Assembly (NCBI RefSeq): GCF_014649775.1
Contig: NZ_BMTR01000009.1
Span: 124,001 to 188,000, forward strand
Direction of reading: 5' to 3'
Source of the DNA: Streptomyces longisporoflavus
Lineage (GTDB): Bacteria > Actinomycetota > Actinomycetes > Streptomycetales > Streptomycetaceae
DNA length: 64,000 nucleotides
Below the pieces are notes generated by a model that saw only the letters and a program-made list of their open reading frames with translations, was not told the origin of the DNA and made no database searches. The translations under genes and the position numbers were made by a program. Shown here one piece after another: positions 17,812 through 27,219 of this stretch; the stretch's first letter is position 1; each line of letters begins with the position of its first letter.

Positions 17812-18810
17812 TCAACGCCCTTGCTCCTGCCTGTCGTACGACCCGCCGGGGTTTTTGTCGTGCTCGTCATAGGCCGCGAGCGCCACGCGTGCCGCCTGGC
17901 GTGCACTGTCCGCGAGGTCCGTCGGGGAGACGATGTGCCCGTCCCCGCCGAGCCGCAGCGCGAGCCTGCGCAGCGAGGTGGGGTCCGGCGTGCGCAGGGT
18001 GATCCGCAGCCCGCCGTCGGGCAGCTCATCGGCGCTGTCGTGGGGGTAGTACTCGGCGACCCAGCGGCCGCCGGGCCCGACCTCGACGACCACCTCGGGG
18101 TCCTCCGCGGCGGGCTGCACGAGCCCCTCGGAGAGATCACGCAGCTCGATCTCGGGCGGCGACGACGGCTCGTCCAGGATCTTGATCTCGGCCACGCGGT
18201 CGAGGCGGAAGGTGCGGCGCGCCTCGGAGTGGTAGCACCACGCCTCCATGTACGTGTGCCCGACGGCGAAGAGCCGGATCGGGTCGACCTCGCGCTCGGT
18301 CAGCTCGTCGCGCGCGGGCGAGTAGTAGCGCAGCCAGAGCCGGCGCCGCTCGGAGATGGCCCGGTCGACGTCGGCGAAGACACCGCCCTCGGACTCGAAG
18401 GTCACCGAGAGCCGCGCACTGGCGCCCGCGTTCTCGCCGGCCGCGGCCTCCAGCTTCGCGGTGGCGCGCAGGAGCGCCTGCCGGTCGCTCTCGCGCAGCC
18501 CCGGAAGGGTGGAGACCGCGCGGGCGGCCACCAGGAGCGCGGTGGCCTCGTCGGCGGCGAGGCGCAGCGGGGCCGCCACGTCGTCCGGGTTGTGCCACCA
18601 GATGCGGTCGCCGTCGGTGTCGATGTCGAGGAGGTCGCCGCCGCGGAAGCTGGTCCCGCACAGCGGCAGCACGTCCAGGTCCGAGATCAGCTCGTCCTCG
18701 GTGATGCCGAAGGCACGGGCCACGTCACTGACGTGGGCGCCGGGGCGCTCGCGGAGGTACGTGACCAGGGAGAGCATCCGCCGGGTCTGGTCGATGGCGT
18801 TCGTGGCCAT
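17812..18810 (-). CDS. pafC: PafC, WYL-domain transcription regulator
   Basis: 332-residue regulator: N-terminal winged helix (MLSLVTYLRERPGAHVSDVA), central WYL domain (RRLWLRYYSPARDELTEREV, GHTYMEAWCYHSEARRTFRLDR) and a C-terminal WCX extension. In actinobacteria PafB and PafC act together as an activator of the LexA-independent DNA-damage response; the names come from linkage to pafA. ATG 18810 follows the pafB stop by 14 bases. Confidence 0.93.
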   Translation of the reverse strand: MATNAIDQTRRMLSLVTYLRERPGAHVSDVARAFGITEDELISDLDVLPLCGTSFRGGDLLDIDTDGDRIWWHNPDDVAAPLRLAADEATALLVAARAVSTLPGLRESDRQALLRATAKLEAAAGENAGASARLSVTFESEGGVFADVDRAISERRRLWLRYYSPARDELTEREVDPIRLFAVGHTYMEAWCYHSEARRTFRLDRVAEIKILDEPSSPPEIELRDLSEGLVQPAAEDPEVVVEVGPGGRWVAEYYPHDSADELPDGGLRITLRTPDPTSLRRLALRLGGDGHIVSPTDLADSARQAARVALAAYDEHDKNPGGSYDRQEQGR

Positions 18811-18824
18811 GATCTGTGTCCCCC

Positions 18825-19778
18825 TCAGCCCTTGGCCACGGCGCGCAGCCGGTCCACGACGTCGGCCCGCAGCTCGGCGGGCTCGAGCACCACCACGTCG
18901 GGCCCGAACTCCACCAGCCAGGCATCGAGCCCGTGCCCGTACGGAATCTCCAACTCGTCCCACCCCTCGCCCGCCGCACGTATGCGGGCGGCCTTGGCGC
19001 GCAGCGGGTAGCCCGCGCCCGAACGCAGTCTGATCAGCGCGGAGCGGTCGGCGCTCTCCCCCGCCCAGCCGGCGACGGTCTCGCGCACCGTGACCACGTC
19101 CGGGACGGGGACGGTGAACTTGCCGGCGCGGGCGCGGACCTTCCCGGTGATCCGGGAGAGCCGGAAGACGCGCTCGGCGCCTCGGTCGCGGTCCCAGCCC
19201 GCGAGGTACCAGTGGCCGCGCCAGCACTCCAGCGCCCACGGCTCGACGTGGCGCTGCTCGGGGCGGGCCGCGGTGGCCTTGCGGTAGTCGAAGACGACGG
19301 GGCGGCGGTCGCGGCAGGCCAGCATGAGCGGCTCGAAGGAGGCCTCGTGCACGGGGATGCGCGGTTCGAGGGCGCTGTGTGCCTCGTACGGATCGACGTC
19401 CTCCGGCAGTCCGGCGGCGCGCAGCTTCTGCAGGGCACCGCTGGCGGCTCCGGCGAGGCGGGCCTGCTGCCAGACCTTGGCCGCGAGGCCGAGCGCGGCG
19501 GCTTCCTCTGCGTCGATGGTGATGGGCGGCAGGCGGTTGCTGTCGCGGCGCGCGAGATAGCCCACCTCGCCGTCGAGGTTCTCCACCGTCTCGATGACCA
19601 GGCCGAGTTCGCGCAGATCGTCCTTGTCGCGCTCGAACATCCGGTTGAAGGAGTCGTCGGACCCCGCCTCCAGATAGGCCTCGATGGACTCGCGCAGCTC
19701 GCGCTTGCTGAGCGGCCGCCGCGTCCCGAGCAGACACAGCGCCAGGTTCATCAGCCGCTCGGCCTTGGCAATGGCCAT
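18825..19778 (-). CDS. pafB: PafB, WYL-domain transcription regulator
   Basis: 317-residue paralogue and partner of PafC. It has a winged-helix head (MNLALCLLGTRRPLSKRELR, FNRMFERDKDDLRELG), WYL domain (RPVVFDYRKATAARPEQRHV, WRGHWYLAGWDRDRGAERVF) and WCX tail ending ADVVDRLRAVAKG. First gene of the row pafB-pafC-zinc ribbon-small membrane protein-tatA-tatC. It is separated from the FKBP gene upstream by an intrinsic terminator. Confidence 0.94.
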   Translation of the reverse strand: MAIAKAERLMNLALCLLGTRRPLSKRELRESIEAYLEAGSDDSFNRMFERDKDDLRELGLVIETVENLDGEVGYLARRDSNRLPPITIDAEEAAALGLAAKVWQQARLAGAASGALQKLRAAGLPEDVDPYEAHSALEPRIPVHEASFEPLMLACRDRRPVVFDYRKATAARPEQRHVEPWALECWRGHWYLAGWDRDRGAERVFRLSRITGKVRARAGKFTVPVPDVVTVRETVAGWAGESADRSALIRLRSGAGYPLRAKAARIRAAGEGWDELEIPYGHGLDAWLVEFGPDVVVLEPAELRADVVDRLRAVAKG

Positions 19779-19844
19779 CGACGCCCTTTCTCAACATGAC
19801 TTCCGACCGCCGACCGTACCGCCCCGGGGTGTCGTGGGAAAAGC

Positions 19845-19876
19845 CGAGGCCCATGCCGGAACCGGCATGGGCCTCG
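19845..19876 (-). terminator. Intrinsic terminator after the FKBP gene
   Basis: A 15-base perfect inverted repeat (19845-19859 with 19862-19876) around AA. On the minus strand it is followed by TTTT. It separates the FKBP gene from pafB. Confidence 0.88.
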
Positions 19877-19926
19877 ACGGGCGGGATCTGATCAGACCCT
19901 GCCCCCGATCGTCGCTCGGTCGTCGC

Positions 19927-20301
19927 TCAGACGGCGATGAGGTCGCAGACGAAGATCAGCGTCTCGCCGGGGGCGATGCGGCCGCCACCGGCACCCCGCT
20001 CGCCGTACGCCAGGTGCGAGGGGATGGTCAGCTTGCGGCGGCCGCCGACCTTCATGCCCTGGACGCCCCGGTCCCAGCCTGCGATGACCTGACCGGCGCC
20101 GAGCTGGAACGCGAGCGGGTTGCCGCGGTTCCAGGAGGCGTCGAACTCTTCACCGCTGGAGAAGGAAACTCCCACGTAGTGGACCTGGACGGTGTCGCCG
20201 GCCTTGGCCTCCGGGCCGTCGCCCTCCCAGATGTCCACGATCTCGAGGTCGGTGGGGACCGGACCGTCGGGGAAGTCGATCTCGGGCTTCTCGATGCTCA
20301 C
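19927..20301 (-). CDS. FKBP-type peptidyl-prolyl isomerase (cytoplasmic)
   Basis: 124-residue single-domain FKBP. Conserved active-site residues are present: VQVHYVGVSFSSGEEFDASW, GQVIAGWDRGVQGMKVGG, and RKLTIPSHLAYGERGAGG. There is no signal peptide. It catalyses proline isomerisation during folding. It follows the exported FKBP gene by 42 bases and is likely co-transcribed. Confidence 0.95.
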   Translation of the reverse strand: MSIEKPEIDFPDGPVPTDLEIVDIWEGDGPEAKAGDTVQVHYVGVSFSSGEEFDASWNRGNPLAFQLGAGQVIAGWDRGVQGMKVGGRRKLTIPSHLAYGERGAGGGRIAPGETLIFVCDLIAV

Positions 20302-20343
20302 GTTTAATGCTCCTGCTTGATACGAATGCCGGCGGGCACAGTC

Positions 20344-21345
20344 TTACATCTTCGCGAGGATGTCCACGGTGAAGACCAGCGTGGAGTCCTTCTTGATGGT
20401 GCTGCCCTGCGGCGGCTGGTCACCGTACCCGAGCTTGGGCGGGACGACGACCAGGACGCGGCTGCCGACCTTCTTGCCGGTCAGCCCCTGCGCCCAGCCC
20501 TTGACGACCTGAGCAAGCTGGAACGAGGCGAGCTGGCCGCTCTTGTACGAGGAGTCGAACTCCTTGCCGTCGGCCCACAGCACGCCCTTGTACTGGCACA
20601 GGAGGCTGTCGGTCTCCTTGATCTCGTCGCCGTCGCCCTCGAGGATGTAGTTCGCCACGAGCTTCTTGGGGGCGTCCTTCTTGGGGACGTCGATCGAGGG
20701 AGCCTTGCCGTCCGTGTTCGTGCCGACCTTGGGCAGGTCGATGTTGGACTGCGCGACCTCCTTGCCCTTGGCCGAGCTCTTGTTGCTGAAGGTGCCCACG
20801 AGGTCCACGACGAACACCAGGGTGTCCGTGCCCTTGATGCCCGCCTGCTTGTTGCCCTCGGTGCCATAACCCATCTTCGGCGGGATCGCGAGCTGCACGC
20901 GGCTGTCGAGCTTCTTGCCGACCAGGGCCTGGTCCCAGCCGGGGATGACCTGACCGACGCCGATCGGGAAGACGGTGGGGTTGCCGCGGTCGTACGAGTT
21001 GTCGAAGACCTTGGCCGTGGCCCAGATCTGACCGAGGTAGTTCGCCTGGAGGTAGTCGCCCTTCTTCACCTCGGCGCCCTTGCCCTCGACCAGGGTCTTG
21101 ACCGCGAGGTCGGAGGACGGCTTGCCGGGCCCCTTGGCGACGGTCGGCTTCTGACCGAACTTCGTCCCCTTCGTGATCTCGGGCAGCGGCCCGTCCACGA
21201 TCTTCGCCGTCGGCGCGGCCGAGGTCGAGTTGGAAGGGGCCGGACTGTCGCTGGGCTTGGCCTTGTCGGCCTTTTTGTCGTCGCCACAGCCGGCCAGCGT
21301 GAGCAGGCCGGCCGGAACAGCAAGGAGAAGTGAGCGTCGGCGCAC
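20344..21345 (-). CDS. Exported FKBP lipoprotein with two isomerase domains
   Basis: 333-residue lipoprotein. The signal peptide RRRSLLLAVPAGLLTLAGC ends in a lipobox with Cys, after which a Lys/Asp/Ser/Pro spacer leads to two FKBP domains at about 95-205 (VGQVIPGWDQALVGKK, PPKMGYGTEGNK) and about 230-333 (QVVKGWAQGLTGKK, PPKLGYGDQPPQG). It likely assists folding outside the membrane. GTG 21345 is chosen because GAGG lies 8 bases upstream and the signal peptide begins there; an in-frame start at 21402 would only lengthen the leader. Confidence 0.9.
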   Translation of the reverse strand: MRRRSLLLAVPAGLLTLAGCGDDKKADKAKPSDSPAPSNSTSAAPTAKIVDGPLPEITKGTKFGQKPTVAKGPGKPSSDLAVKTLVEGKGAEVKKGDYLQANYLGQIWATAKVFDNSYDRGNPTVFPIGVGQVIPGWDQALVGKKLDSRVQLAIPPKMGYGTEGNKQAGIKGTDTLVFVVDLVGTFSNKSSAKGKEVAQSNIDLPKVGTNTDGKAPSIDVPKKDAPKKLVANYILEGDGDEIKETDSLLCQYKGVLWADGKEFDSSYKSGQLASFQLAQVVKGWAQGLTGKKVGSRVLVVVPPKLGYGDQPPQGSTIKKDSTLVFTVDILAKM

Positions 21346-21408
21346 GGTGGGGGCCTCGTATCGGTCGATCTTGTCGGTGGGCGTGCGCGCAACTCTACGC
21401 ATGGAGAA

Positions 21409-21458
21409 GGGCGCCGTACGAGGAACGTACGGCGCCCCGCGTTGCGTTCCCGCAACGC
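21409..21458 (-). terminator. Two tandem hairpins downstream of pafA
   Basis: First stem: 12 bases, 21409-21420 with 21426-21437, loop AGGAA. Second stem: GCGTTGCG (21439-21446) with CGCAACGC (21451-21458), loop TTCC. No T-run follows, so this is a Streptomyces-style GC hairpin terminator or a transcript-stabilising structure. Confidence 0.6.
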
Positions 21459-21475
21459 CTCTCCTGTATCGGGGG

Positions 21476-22837
21476 TTACATACCGGCGATCAGTTTCTCC
21501 ACCCGGTCGTCGACCGACCGGAAGGGGTCCTTGCACAACACGGTGCGCTGCGCCTGGTCGTTGAGCTTGAGGTGCACCCAGTCGACCGTGAAGTCGCGGC
21601 GCTGTTCCTGGGCCCGGCGGATGAAGTCGCCGCGCAGCCGTGCGCGAGTGGTCTGCGGGGGCACCGACTTGCCCTCGAAGATCTTCAAGTCGTTGCAGAT
21701 ACGGGCGGCCTGGCCCTTCTTCTCCAGGAGGTAGTACAGCCCGCGACGTCGGTGGATGTCGTGATACGCGAGGTCTATCTGCGCGACCCGCGGATGCGAC
21801 ATGGTCATGTTGTTCTTCGCGCGGTACCGCTCGATGAGCTTGTACTTCATGACCCAGTCGATCTCGGTGCCGATGCGGTCGAGATCCTCGGCCTCGATCG
21901 CGTCGAGCGTGCGGCCCCACAGTTCGAGGACCTGCTCGACCGTGCCCGTGCGGATGCCGCGGCGGTCCACGAAGTCCACGGCCTTCTCGTAGTACTCGCG
22001 CTGGACTTCGAGGGCGGAGGCCTCACGGCCGCTGGCCAGGCGCACCTTGCGGCGGCCCGTGATGTCGTGACTGACCTCGCGGATGGCCCGGATCGGGTTC
22101 TCCAGGGTCAGGTCCCGCATCACCGTGCCCGCTTCGATCATGCGCAGGACGAGGTCGGTGGCTCCGACCTTCAGGAGCATGGTCGTCTCGGACATGTTCG
22201 AGTCACCGACGATGACGTGCAGCCTGCGGTAGCGCTCGGCGTCCGCGTGCGGCTCGTCGCGGGTGTTGATGATCGGCCGGGAGCGGGTGGTCGCGGAGGA
22301 GACCCCTTCCCAGATGTGCTCGGCACGCTGACTGACGCAGTACACGGCGCCGCGCGGAGTCTGCAGCACCTTGCCCGCGCCGCAGAGCAGCTGTCGCGTG
22401 ACGAGGAAGGGAATGAGGATGTCCGCGAGCCGCGAGAACTCCCCGTGCCGGGCCACCAGATAGTTCTCGTGGCAGCCGTAGGAGTTTCCCGCCGAGTCGG
22501 TGTTGTTCTTGAAGAGATAGACGTCGCCCGCGATTCCCTCCTCGTGCAGGCGGCGTTCGGCGTCGACGAGCAGGCCTTCCAGAATGCGCTCGCCCGCCTT
22601 GTCGTGCGTGACCAGCTCGGTCACGTTGTCACATTCCGGTGTCGCGTATTCCGGATGTGACCCGACGTCAAGATAGAGGCGGGCGCCGTTCCGCAGAAAG
22701 ACGTTGCTGCTGCGGCCCCATGAGACAACACGGCGGAAGAGGTAGCGCGCCACCTCGTCAGGCGACAGACGGCGCTGTCCCCTAAACGTGCACGTGACGC
22801 CGTACTCATTCTCCAGCCCGAAAATGCGGCGGTCCAT
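21476..22837 (-). CDS. pafA: Pup-protein ligase PafA
   Basis: 453-residue carboxylate-amine ligase that ATP-dependently joins the C-terminal Glu of Pup to lysines of target proteins. It is related to Dop in the glutamine-synthetase fold. Key stretches: [18 protein letters not shown] (metal-binding Glu), [33 protein letters not shown], and [19 protein letters not shown]. Full family length. It lies apart from prcA because an MFS/LacI gene pair stands between them. Confidence 0.97.
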   Translation of the reverse strand: MDRRIFGLENEYGVTCTFRGQRRLSPDEVARYLFRRVVSWGRSSNVFLRNGARLYLDVGSHPEYATPECDNVTELVTHDKAGERILEGLLVDAERRLHEEGIAGDVYLFKNNTDSAGNSYGCHENYLVARHGEFSRLADILIPFLVTRQLLCGAGKVLQTPRGAVYCVSQRAEHIWEGVSSATTRSRPIINTRDEPHADAERYRRLHVIVGDSNMSETTMLLKVGATDLVLRMIEAGTVMRDLTLENPIRAIREVSHDITGRRKVRLASGREASALEVQREYYEKAVDFVDRRGIRTGTVEQVLELWGRTLDAIEAEDLDRIGTEIDWVMKYKLIERYRAKNNMTMSHPRVAQIDLAYHDIHRRRGLYYLLEKKGQAARICNDLKIFEGKSVPPQTTRARLRGDFIRRAQEQRRDFTVDWVHLKLNDQAQRTVLCKDPFRSVDDRVEKLIAGM

Positions 22838-22846
22838 GACTGAACA

Positions 22847-24106
22847 TTACGCCTGATGCCCTGCGCTGAAACCGGGTTCGACGGCACCGTTTCGATCATT
22901 TTCCGATGAACCCGCAACGACCGCCGAATCAGCGGGGAGCACGAGTACCCGCGCCGTGGCCAGCAGGACAAGCAGAGCGGCGGCGCCCGCGGCGCCGGGA
23001 ACGGCGAAGCCCCACACGGTCCCGCCCCACTCGACGACGGGGCCCGCCACCGCCGTGCCGAGCGACGCGCCGACCCCGAACGTCGTCACGAGCCAGGAGA
23101 ACGCCTCGGTGACGGTGCCTCGCGGGGCATGCCGGTCGACGATGATGAACGCGCACGCGAGCGCGGGGGCGAGGAAGAGGCCGGCGACGGCAGCGAGCGC
23201 CGTCATGGCCACGGCCCCCGGCGTCAGCGTCAACGGCCAGTAGCACAGGGCCAGCAGGGCCACCAGGACGGTGAGGCGCTTCTCCGGGACGCCGGCCCAC
23301 TGCCGCGCCCCGTACACGGAGCCGCCGACGAGGGCGCCGAGCCCGATCGCCGCCATCAGCCAGCCGTACACCGCGTCGCCGCCGTTTCCGTCGGCGTACG
23401 AGACACCGGCGACGGTGATGGAGCCGAGGGCCATGCCGATGAAGAGGAACGCGCCGAGCAGCGCGATGAGCCCGGGCGAGCGCAGCGCGCCGAGCCAGTG
23501 CGCCCCCCGGGGCGCCGAGCGCCACGCGCGCGAGGGCTGGGACACCACTACGGAGAGGGCACCGAGCACACCGATGGCGTTCACGACGAGCAGCGCGGCC
23601 TGCTCCGACCAGAGCGCCACGCAGCCCGTGACGAGCAGCGGTCCGACGGTGAACATGACCTCCTGGGCGATGGCGTCCATGGCGTACGCCGTGTGCACCT
23701 GTCCCTCCTTGCCGAGCACGCTCGGCCACAGTGCGCGCAAGCCCCCCTCCAGGGGCGGCGTGAAGAGACCCGCCACGCCCACGGACACGTACGCGAGAGC
23801 CAGTGAATCCGGACCGGTGAAGGCGAAGGCGGCCATGCCGAGGGCGGAGACGACCGCCGCGGGGAGTTGGATCCGCGGCTGTCCGCAGAGGTCCACCAGG
23901 CGGCCGAGCAGCGGCTGCCCCACCGCGTTGGCCACGCCGTACACCGCGGCGAGAGCGCCGGCCAGGCTGTAGGTCCCGCCCTCGGCGCGGATGAACAGCA
24001 CGATGGCGATCGGGGCGGTCGCGTTCGGCAGCCGGCCCACCAGCGTGCCCGCGAGCAACCGTGCCGCGTATCTCGTCCGGAGGATCTCCGCATATCCGGC
24101 AGCCAT
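22847..24106 (-). CDS. Major facilitator superfamily transporter
   Basis: 419-residue membrane protein with about 12 hydrophobic segments, resembling sugar/drug efflux MFS proteins (LVGRLPNATAPIAIVLFIRA, RLVDLCGQPRI). Substrate unknown. ATG 24106 lies close after GGGGCGGGA; the longer frame to 24130 lacks a site. It diverges from a LacI-type regulator across a palindromic candidate operator. Its 3' end is 9 bases from the pafA start, so readthrough into pafA is possible. Confidence 0.87.
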   Translation of the reverse strand: MAAGYAEILRTRYAARLLAGTLVGRLPNATAPIAIVLFIRAEGGTYSLAGALAAVYGVANAVGQPLLGRLVDLCGQPRIQLPAAVVSALGMAAFAFTGPDSLALAYVSVGVAGLFTPPLEGGLRALWPSVLGKEGQVHTAYAMDAIAQEVMFTVGPLLVTGCVALWSEQAALLVVNAIGVLGALSVVVSQPSRAWRSAPRGAHWLGALRSPGLIALLGAFLFIGMALGSITVAGVSYADGNGGDAVYGWLMAAIGLGALVGGSVYGARQWAGVPEKRLTVLVALLALCYWPLTLTPGAVAMTALAAVAGLFLAPALACAFIIVDRHAPRGTVTEAFSWLVTTFGVGASLGTAVAGPVVEWGGTVWGFAVPGAAGAAALLVLLATARVLVLPADSAVVAGSSENDRNGAVEPGFSAGHQA

Positions 24107-24147
24107 GCTTCCCGCCCCTTCCCCCTGCACCGACGCGCCGAGGTTTT

Positions 24148-24172
24148 ACGTATAACGTCTAGCGTCATACGT
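24148..24172. promoter_or_regulatory. Candidate operator between the MFS and LacI-type genes
   Basis: A 25-base interrupted palindrome: ACGTAT (24148-24153) and ATACGT (24167-24172) as outer arms, with inner ACG (24155-24157) and CGT (24163-24165). It lies in the only stretch between the two divergent starts, 42 bases before the MFS ATG, and is the natural target for the neighbouring regulator. Confidence 0.65.
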
Positions 24173-24240
24173 ACCATGAGCGCTCACCGCGGGTCCATCC
24201 GGAAAACGCCCCCGCGGAGCCGACCGGGGAGGTACCAGGA

Positions 24241-25266
24241 GTGGCCGGGCCACAGCACGAGGCCGCGGGGCCACGCCCCACGAGCCGCGACGTCGCACGG
24301 GCCGCCGGGGTGTCCCAGGCCACCGTCTCCCTCGTGTTCGGCGACAAATGGCGCGGCCGGGTCGCCGAGCGCACCGCCGAGCGCGTACGGACCACCGCCC
24401 GCGAACTGGGCTACCGCCCCAACCTCGCGGCCCGCAACCTCCGCCTCGGCCGCACCAGGACAGCGCTCCTGGTCGTCCCCGCCCTCACCAACGAGTTCTT
24501 CGCCCGTGTCTACACCGGCGCCGCCCGCGTCGCCGCCGAGCACGGCTTCGGCGTCGTCCTCTACCCCTCCCCCGACGGCATCGGCCCCGCCCGCGATCCC
24601 TTCGACTCCAGCCGCGCCGCCCTCGACGGCATCCTCGCCTCCTCCATCGCCTCCGACGCGCTGGCCACCATCCAGGGCGACGAACTCCCCCTGGTCATGC
24701 TCGACAGCGATCCGGCGGGCAGCCTCGGCGCGGCCACCGTCAACCTCGACATCGGCGACGGCATGCGCCAGGCGACCGAGCACCTCCTCGCCCTGGGCCA
24801 CCGCGAATTCCTGCATCTCGCCGCCGGAGTCGACTCCTGGACCTTCGACGTGCGCTCCGAGGCCCTCGCCACGGCGCTGAGGGGCACCGACGCGGCCGTA
24901 CGCACCGTCCGGGCGCTCCTCACCGTCGACGACGCCCGCACGGCCGCCGAAGCCGCCCTCCGCGCCCCCGGGCCCCGCCCCACCGCACTCGTCTGCGACG
25001 ACGACATCCTCGCCGCCGGCGCCTGCAAGGCGGCCCGCCGCCTCGGCCTGCGCGTGCCCGAGGACCTCTCGGTGACCGGCTTCGACGACCTCACCCTGGC
25101 GACCGCCGTGGAACCCGAACTCACCACCGTGCGGCTGCCGGCCGAACGGTTCGGCGAACACGGCATGACGTCCCTGCTCGCCGTCCTGGACGGGCGCACG
25201 CCCCGGACCGACACCCTCCCCGTCGAACTGGTGATCCGCGGCTCGACGGCCCCCGCCGCCCGCTGA
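24241..25266 (+). CDS. LacI-family transcriptional regulator
   Basis: 341-residue repressor-type protein. N-terminal helix-turn-helix (TSRDVARAAGVSQATVSLVF) and hinge (LGYRPNLAARNLRLGRT), then a periplasmic-binding-protein-like effector domain ending VTGFDDLTLATAVEPELTT. GTG 24241 follows GGAGGTACCAGGA. It most likely controls the divergent MFS gene. The ligand is unknown. Confidence 0.92.
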   Translation: MAGPQHEAAGPRPTSRDVARAAGVSQATVSLVFGDKWRGRVAERTAERVRTTARELGYRPNLAARNLRLGRTRTALLVVPALTNEFFARVYTGAARVAAEHGFGVVLYPSPDGIGPARDPFDSSRAALDGILASSIASDALATIQGDELPLVMLDSDPAGSLGAATVNLDIGDGMRQATEHLLALGHREFLHLAAGVDSWTFDVRSEALATALRGTDAAVRTVRALLTVDDARTAAEAALRAPGPRPTALVCDDDILAAGACKAARRLGLRVPEDLSVTGFDDLTLATAVEPELTTVRLPAERFGEHGMTSLLAVLDGRTPRTDTLPVELVIRGSTAPAAR

Positions 25267-25281
25267 CCCCTACACGCACGC

Positions 25282-25325
25282 GTGCGCCCTCTGTCCCGGC
25301 CGCAGGGCCGGGACAGAGGGCGCAC
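25282..25325. terminator. Bidirectional terminator between lacI-type gene and prcA
   Basis: Perfect 20-base stem (25282-25301 with 25306-25325) and a 4-base loop between two convergent genes whose stops are 15 and 12 bases away. Confidence 0.88.
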
Positions 25326-25337
25326 GACAAATCCGGA

Positions 25338-26108
25338 CTACTCCTGGCCGGACCCCGATTCGGCTTCCGGCTCCTCGTTGTCGGACGCGGCGTCCGTGGG
25401 CGCCGACGCGCCGCCTTCGAGCAGCCGCGCGAGCTGCCGTCCGACGATCCGCTTGAACTTCCGCTGCTGCGGCCTCGTACGGTCGAGGACCGCCACCTCG
25501 AGCCGCTCCGCGGGGATCTCCCGCTCGGTGCCGTTGGTGTCACGGGACAGCGACTGCACGGCCAGCTTCAGCGCCTCGGCGAGCGACATCCCGTCACGGT
25601 GCCGCTGATCGAGAAACGTGCTGATCTGTTCGGCATTGCCGCCGACCGCGACCGAGCCGTGCTCGTCCACGATCGAACCGTCATGCGGCAGGCGATAGAT
25701 CTGATCGGCGTCCGCCGTGGCACCCACCTCGGCGACGACAAGCTCGACCTCGTACGGCTTCTCCGCCTGGCTCGAGAAGATCGTGCCGAGAGTCTGGGCG
25801 TAGACGTTCGCCAGACCACGGGCCGTCACGTCGTCACGGTCGTAGGTGTAACCTCGCAGGTCGGCATACCGCACGCCGCCGATGCGCAGGTTCTCGTACT
25901 CGTTGTATTTGCCGGCGGCCGCGAAGCCGATCCGGTCATAGATCTCGCTGAACTTGTGCAGCGCACGGGACGGGTTCTCGCCGACGAACACGATGCCATC
26001 GGCGAACTGCAGCACAACAAGGCTGCGACCACGGGCGATGCCCTTGCGGGCGTATTCCGCCCGGTCGGCCATGGCCTGCTGGGGTGAGACATAGAACGGC
26101 GTCGACAC
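25338..26108 (-). CDS. prcA: 20S proteasome alpha subunit
   Basis: 256-residue alpha subunit forming the outer rings and gate of the 20S core. N-terminal gate segment [21 protein letters not shown], then the alpha fold ([24 protein letters not shown]-like [19 protein letters not shown]). The C-terminal 30 residues are acidic and disordered. GTG start at 26108, 53 bases after prcB, so the two are co-transcribed. Confidence 0.97.
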   Translation of the reverse strand: MSTPFYVSPQQAMADRAEYARKGIARGRSLVVLQFADGIVFVGENPSRALHKFSEIYDRIGFAAAGKYNEYENLRIGGVRYADLRGYTYDRDDVTARGLANVYAQTLGTIFSSQAEKPYEVELVVAEVGATADADQIYRLPHDGSIVDEHGSVAVGGNAEQISTFLDQRHRDGMSLAEALKLAVQSLSRDTNGTEREIPAERLEVAVLDRTRPQQRKFKRIVGRQLARLLEGGASAPTDAASDNEEPEAESGSGQE

Positions 26109-26161
26109 CGGCTATCCGTCCCTTTCTGTCAGTGACTCAGTCAGTGGCGAATACGGATCGA

Positions 26162-27007
26162 TCAGAGCAGCGAGGCCCGCGGGCCGTCGGGCTGCTCCAG
26201 GCGCCGCTCGAGGATCGAGCGGGCGATCTCGGAGGACTCGTCGTCCGTCAGCCTCCGGAACCCCTCGTCGGAGATCACGGTCACGATCGGATAGATCCGG
26301 CGAGCCACGTCCGGACCACCCGTCGCCGAGTCGTCGTCCGCGGCGTCGTACAACGCCTGGATGACGAGCGTCGTCGCCTGTTCCTCCGTCAGATCGCCGC
26401 GGTAGAGCTTCTTCATCGCACCACGCGCGAAGACCGAACCGGAGCCGGTGGCCGCGAAGCCGTGCTCCTCGGAACGGCCGCCCGTGACGTCGTAACTGAA
26501 GATGCGCCCCTTCTCGCGGTCCACGTCGTACCCGGCGAAGAGCGGGACAACGGCCAGGCCCTGCATGGCCATTGCCAGGTTCGACCGGATCATCGTGGAG
26601 AGACGGTTCGCTTTGCCCTCCAGGGAGAGCGTGGCTCCCTCGACCTTCTCGAAGTGCTCGAGCTCCAGCTGGAAGAGCTTGACCATCTCCACGGCGAGAC
26701 CGGCGGTGCCGGCGATGCCGACCGCCGAGTACTCGTCGGCCGGGAAGACCTTCTCGATGTCGCGCTGGGCGATGACATTGCCCATGGTCGCCCGCCGGTC
26801 ACCGGCGAGCACCACGCCACCGGGGAACGTCACCGCGACGATCGTCGTGCCGTGCGGCGCCTCGATCACACCCTGCGTGGCCGGCAACTGCCGGTTGCCC
26901 GGCAGGATCTCGGGCTGGTGCTCGGACAGGAAGTCCATGAAGGACGAGGACCCGGGCGTCAGGAAGGCAGCCGGTAGACGCCCGGTGCTACGAGTGTTGG
27001 CTTCCAC
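26162..27007 (-). CDS. prcB: 20S proteasome beta subunit (with propeptide)
   Basis: Catalytic proteasome subunit, 281 residues from GTG 27007 (GGAAGGAA upstream). The 53-residue propeptide ends ...IEAPHG, and the mature protein begins at Thr54 ([21 protein letters not shown]), the N-terminal nucleophile. A Lys equivalent and GSGS loop ([16 protein letters not shown]) are present. A longer in-frame stretch upstream is not protein-like and overlaps an endonuclease-VII-like frame. It works with PrcA and the Arc ATPase on pupylated proteins. Confidence 0.96.
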   Translation of the reverse strand: MEANTRSTGRLPAAFLTPGSSSFMDFLSEHQPEILPGNRQLPATQGVIEAPHGTTIVAVTFPGGVVLAGDRRATMGNVIAQRDIEKVFPADEYSAVGIAGTAGLAVEMVKLFQLELEHFEKVEGATLSLEGKANRLSTMIRSNLAMAMQGLAVVPLFAGYDVDREKGRIFSYDVTGGRSEEHGFAATGSGSVFARGAMKKLYRGDLTEEQATTLVIQALYDAADDDSATGGPDVARRIYPIVTVISDEGFRRLTDDESSEIARSILERRLEQPDGPRASLL

Positions 27008-27192
27008 GCGTTTCCTTCCACGTATGCGGCCGCACGGCGGACGGTGTCGGGATGGACCCCCAACTTGCCGATGGCCGGATTGCAGTTGAAGCACAGTACG
27101 TCAGGGACCCTACCCGCCTCTTGGCGGTGATCCACATGTGCGGCCGAGGCGCTTGGGCGGCGGCCCGGCAATCCGTCACGCATTGCCGGCAC
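26959..27192 (-). CDS. Small endonuclease-VII-like (His-Me finger) protein or remnant
   Basis: A 77-residue frame between pup and prcB. Residues 20-50 match the recombination-endonuclease-VII motif: [20 protein letters not shown] (DH-x-x-x-x-G-x-V, then CxxC-N), followed by [20 protein letters not shown] and a tail [15 protein letters not shown] that I recall from Streptomyces proteins at this locus. The first zinc-knuckle half of the family is missing in this frame. It ends 49 bases inside prcB. It starts at a GTG without a clear ribosome site. It may be a decayed or shortened gene. Confidence 0.5.
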   Translation of the reverse strand: MPAMRDGLPGRRPSASAAHVDHRQEAGRVPDVLCFNCNPAIGKLGVHPDTVRRAAAYVEGNAWKPTLVAPGVYRLPS

Positions 27193-27219
27193 CGCACATG
27201 GCCTCGCCCGTCATGCCCG

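Noticed and set aside
23581-24177. Extra coding frame overlapping the MFS start region
   Set aside because: Shifted-frame shadow of the transporter with Arg/Ser-rich product, crossing the operator region.
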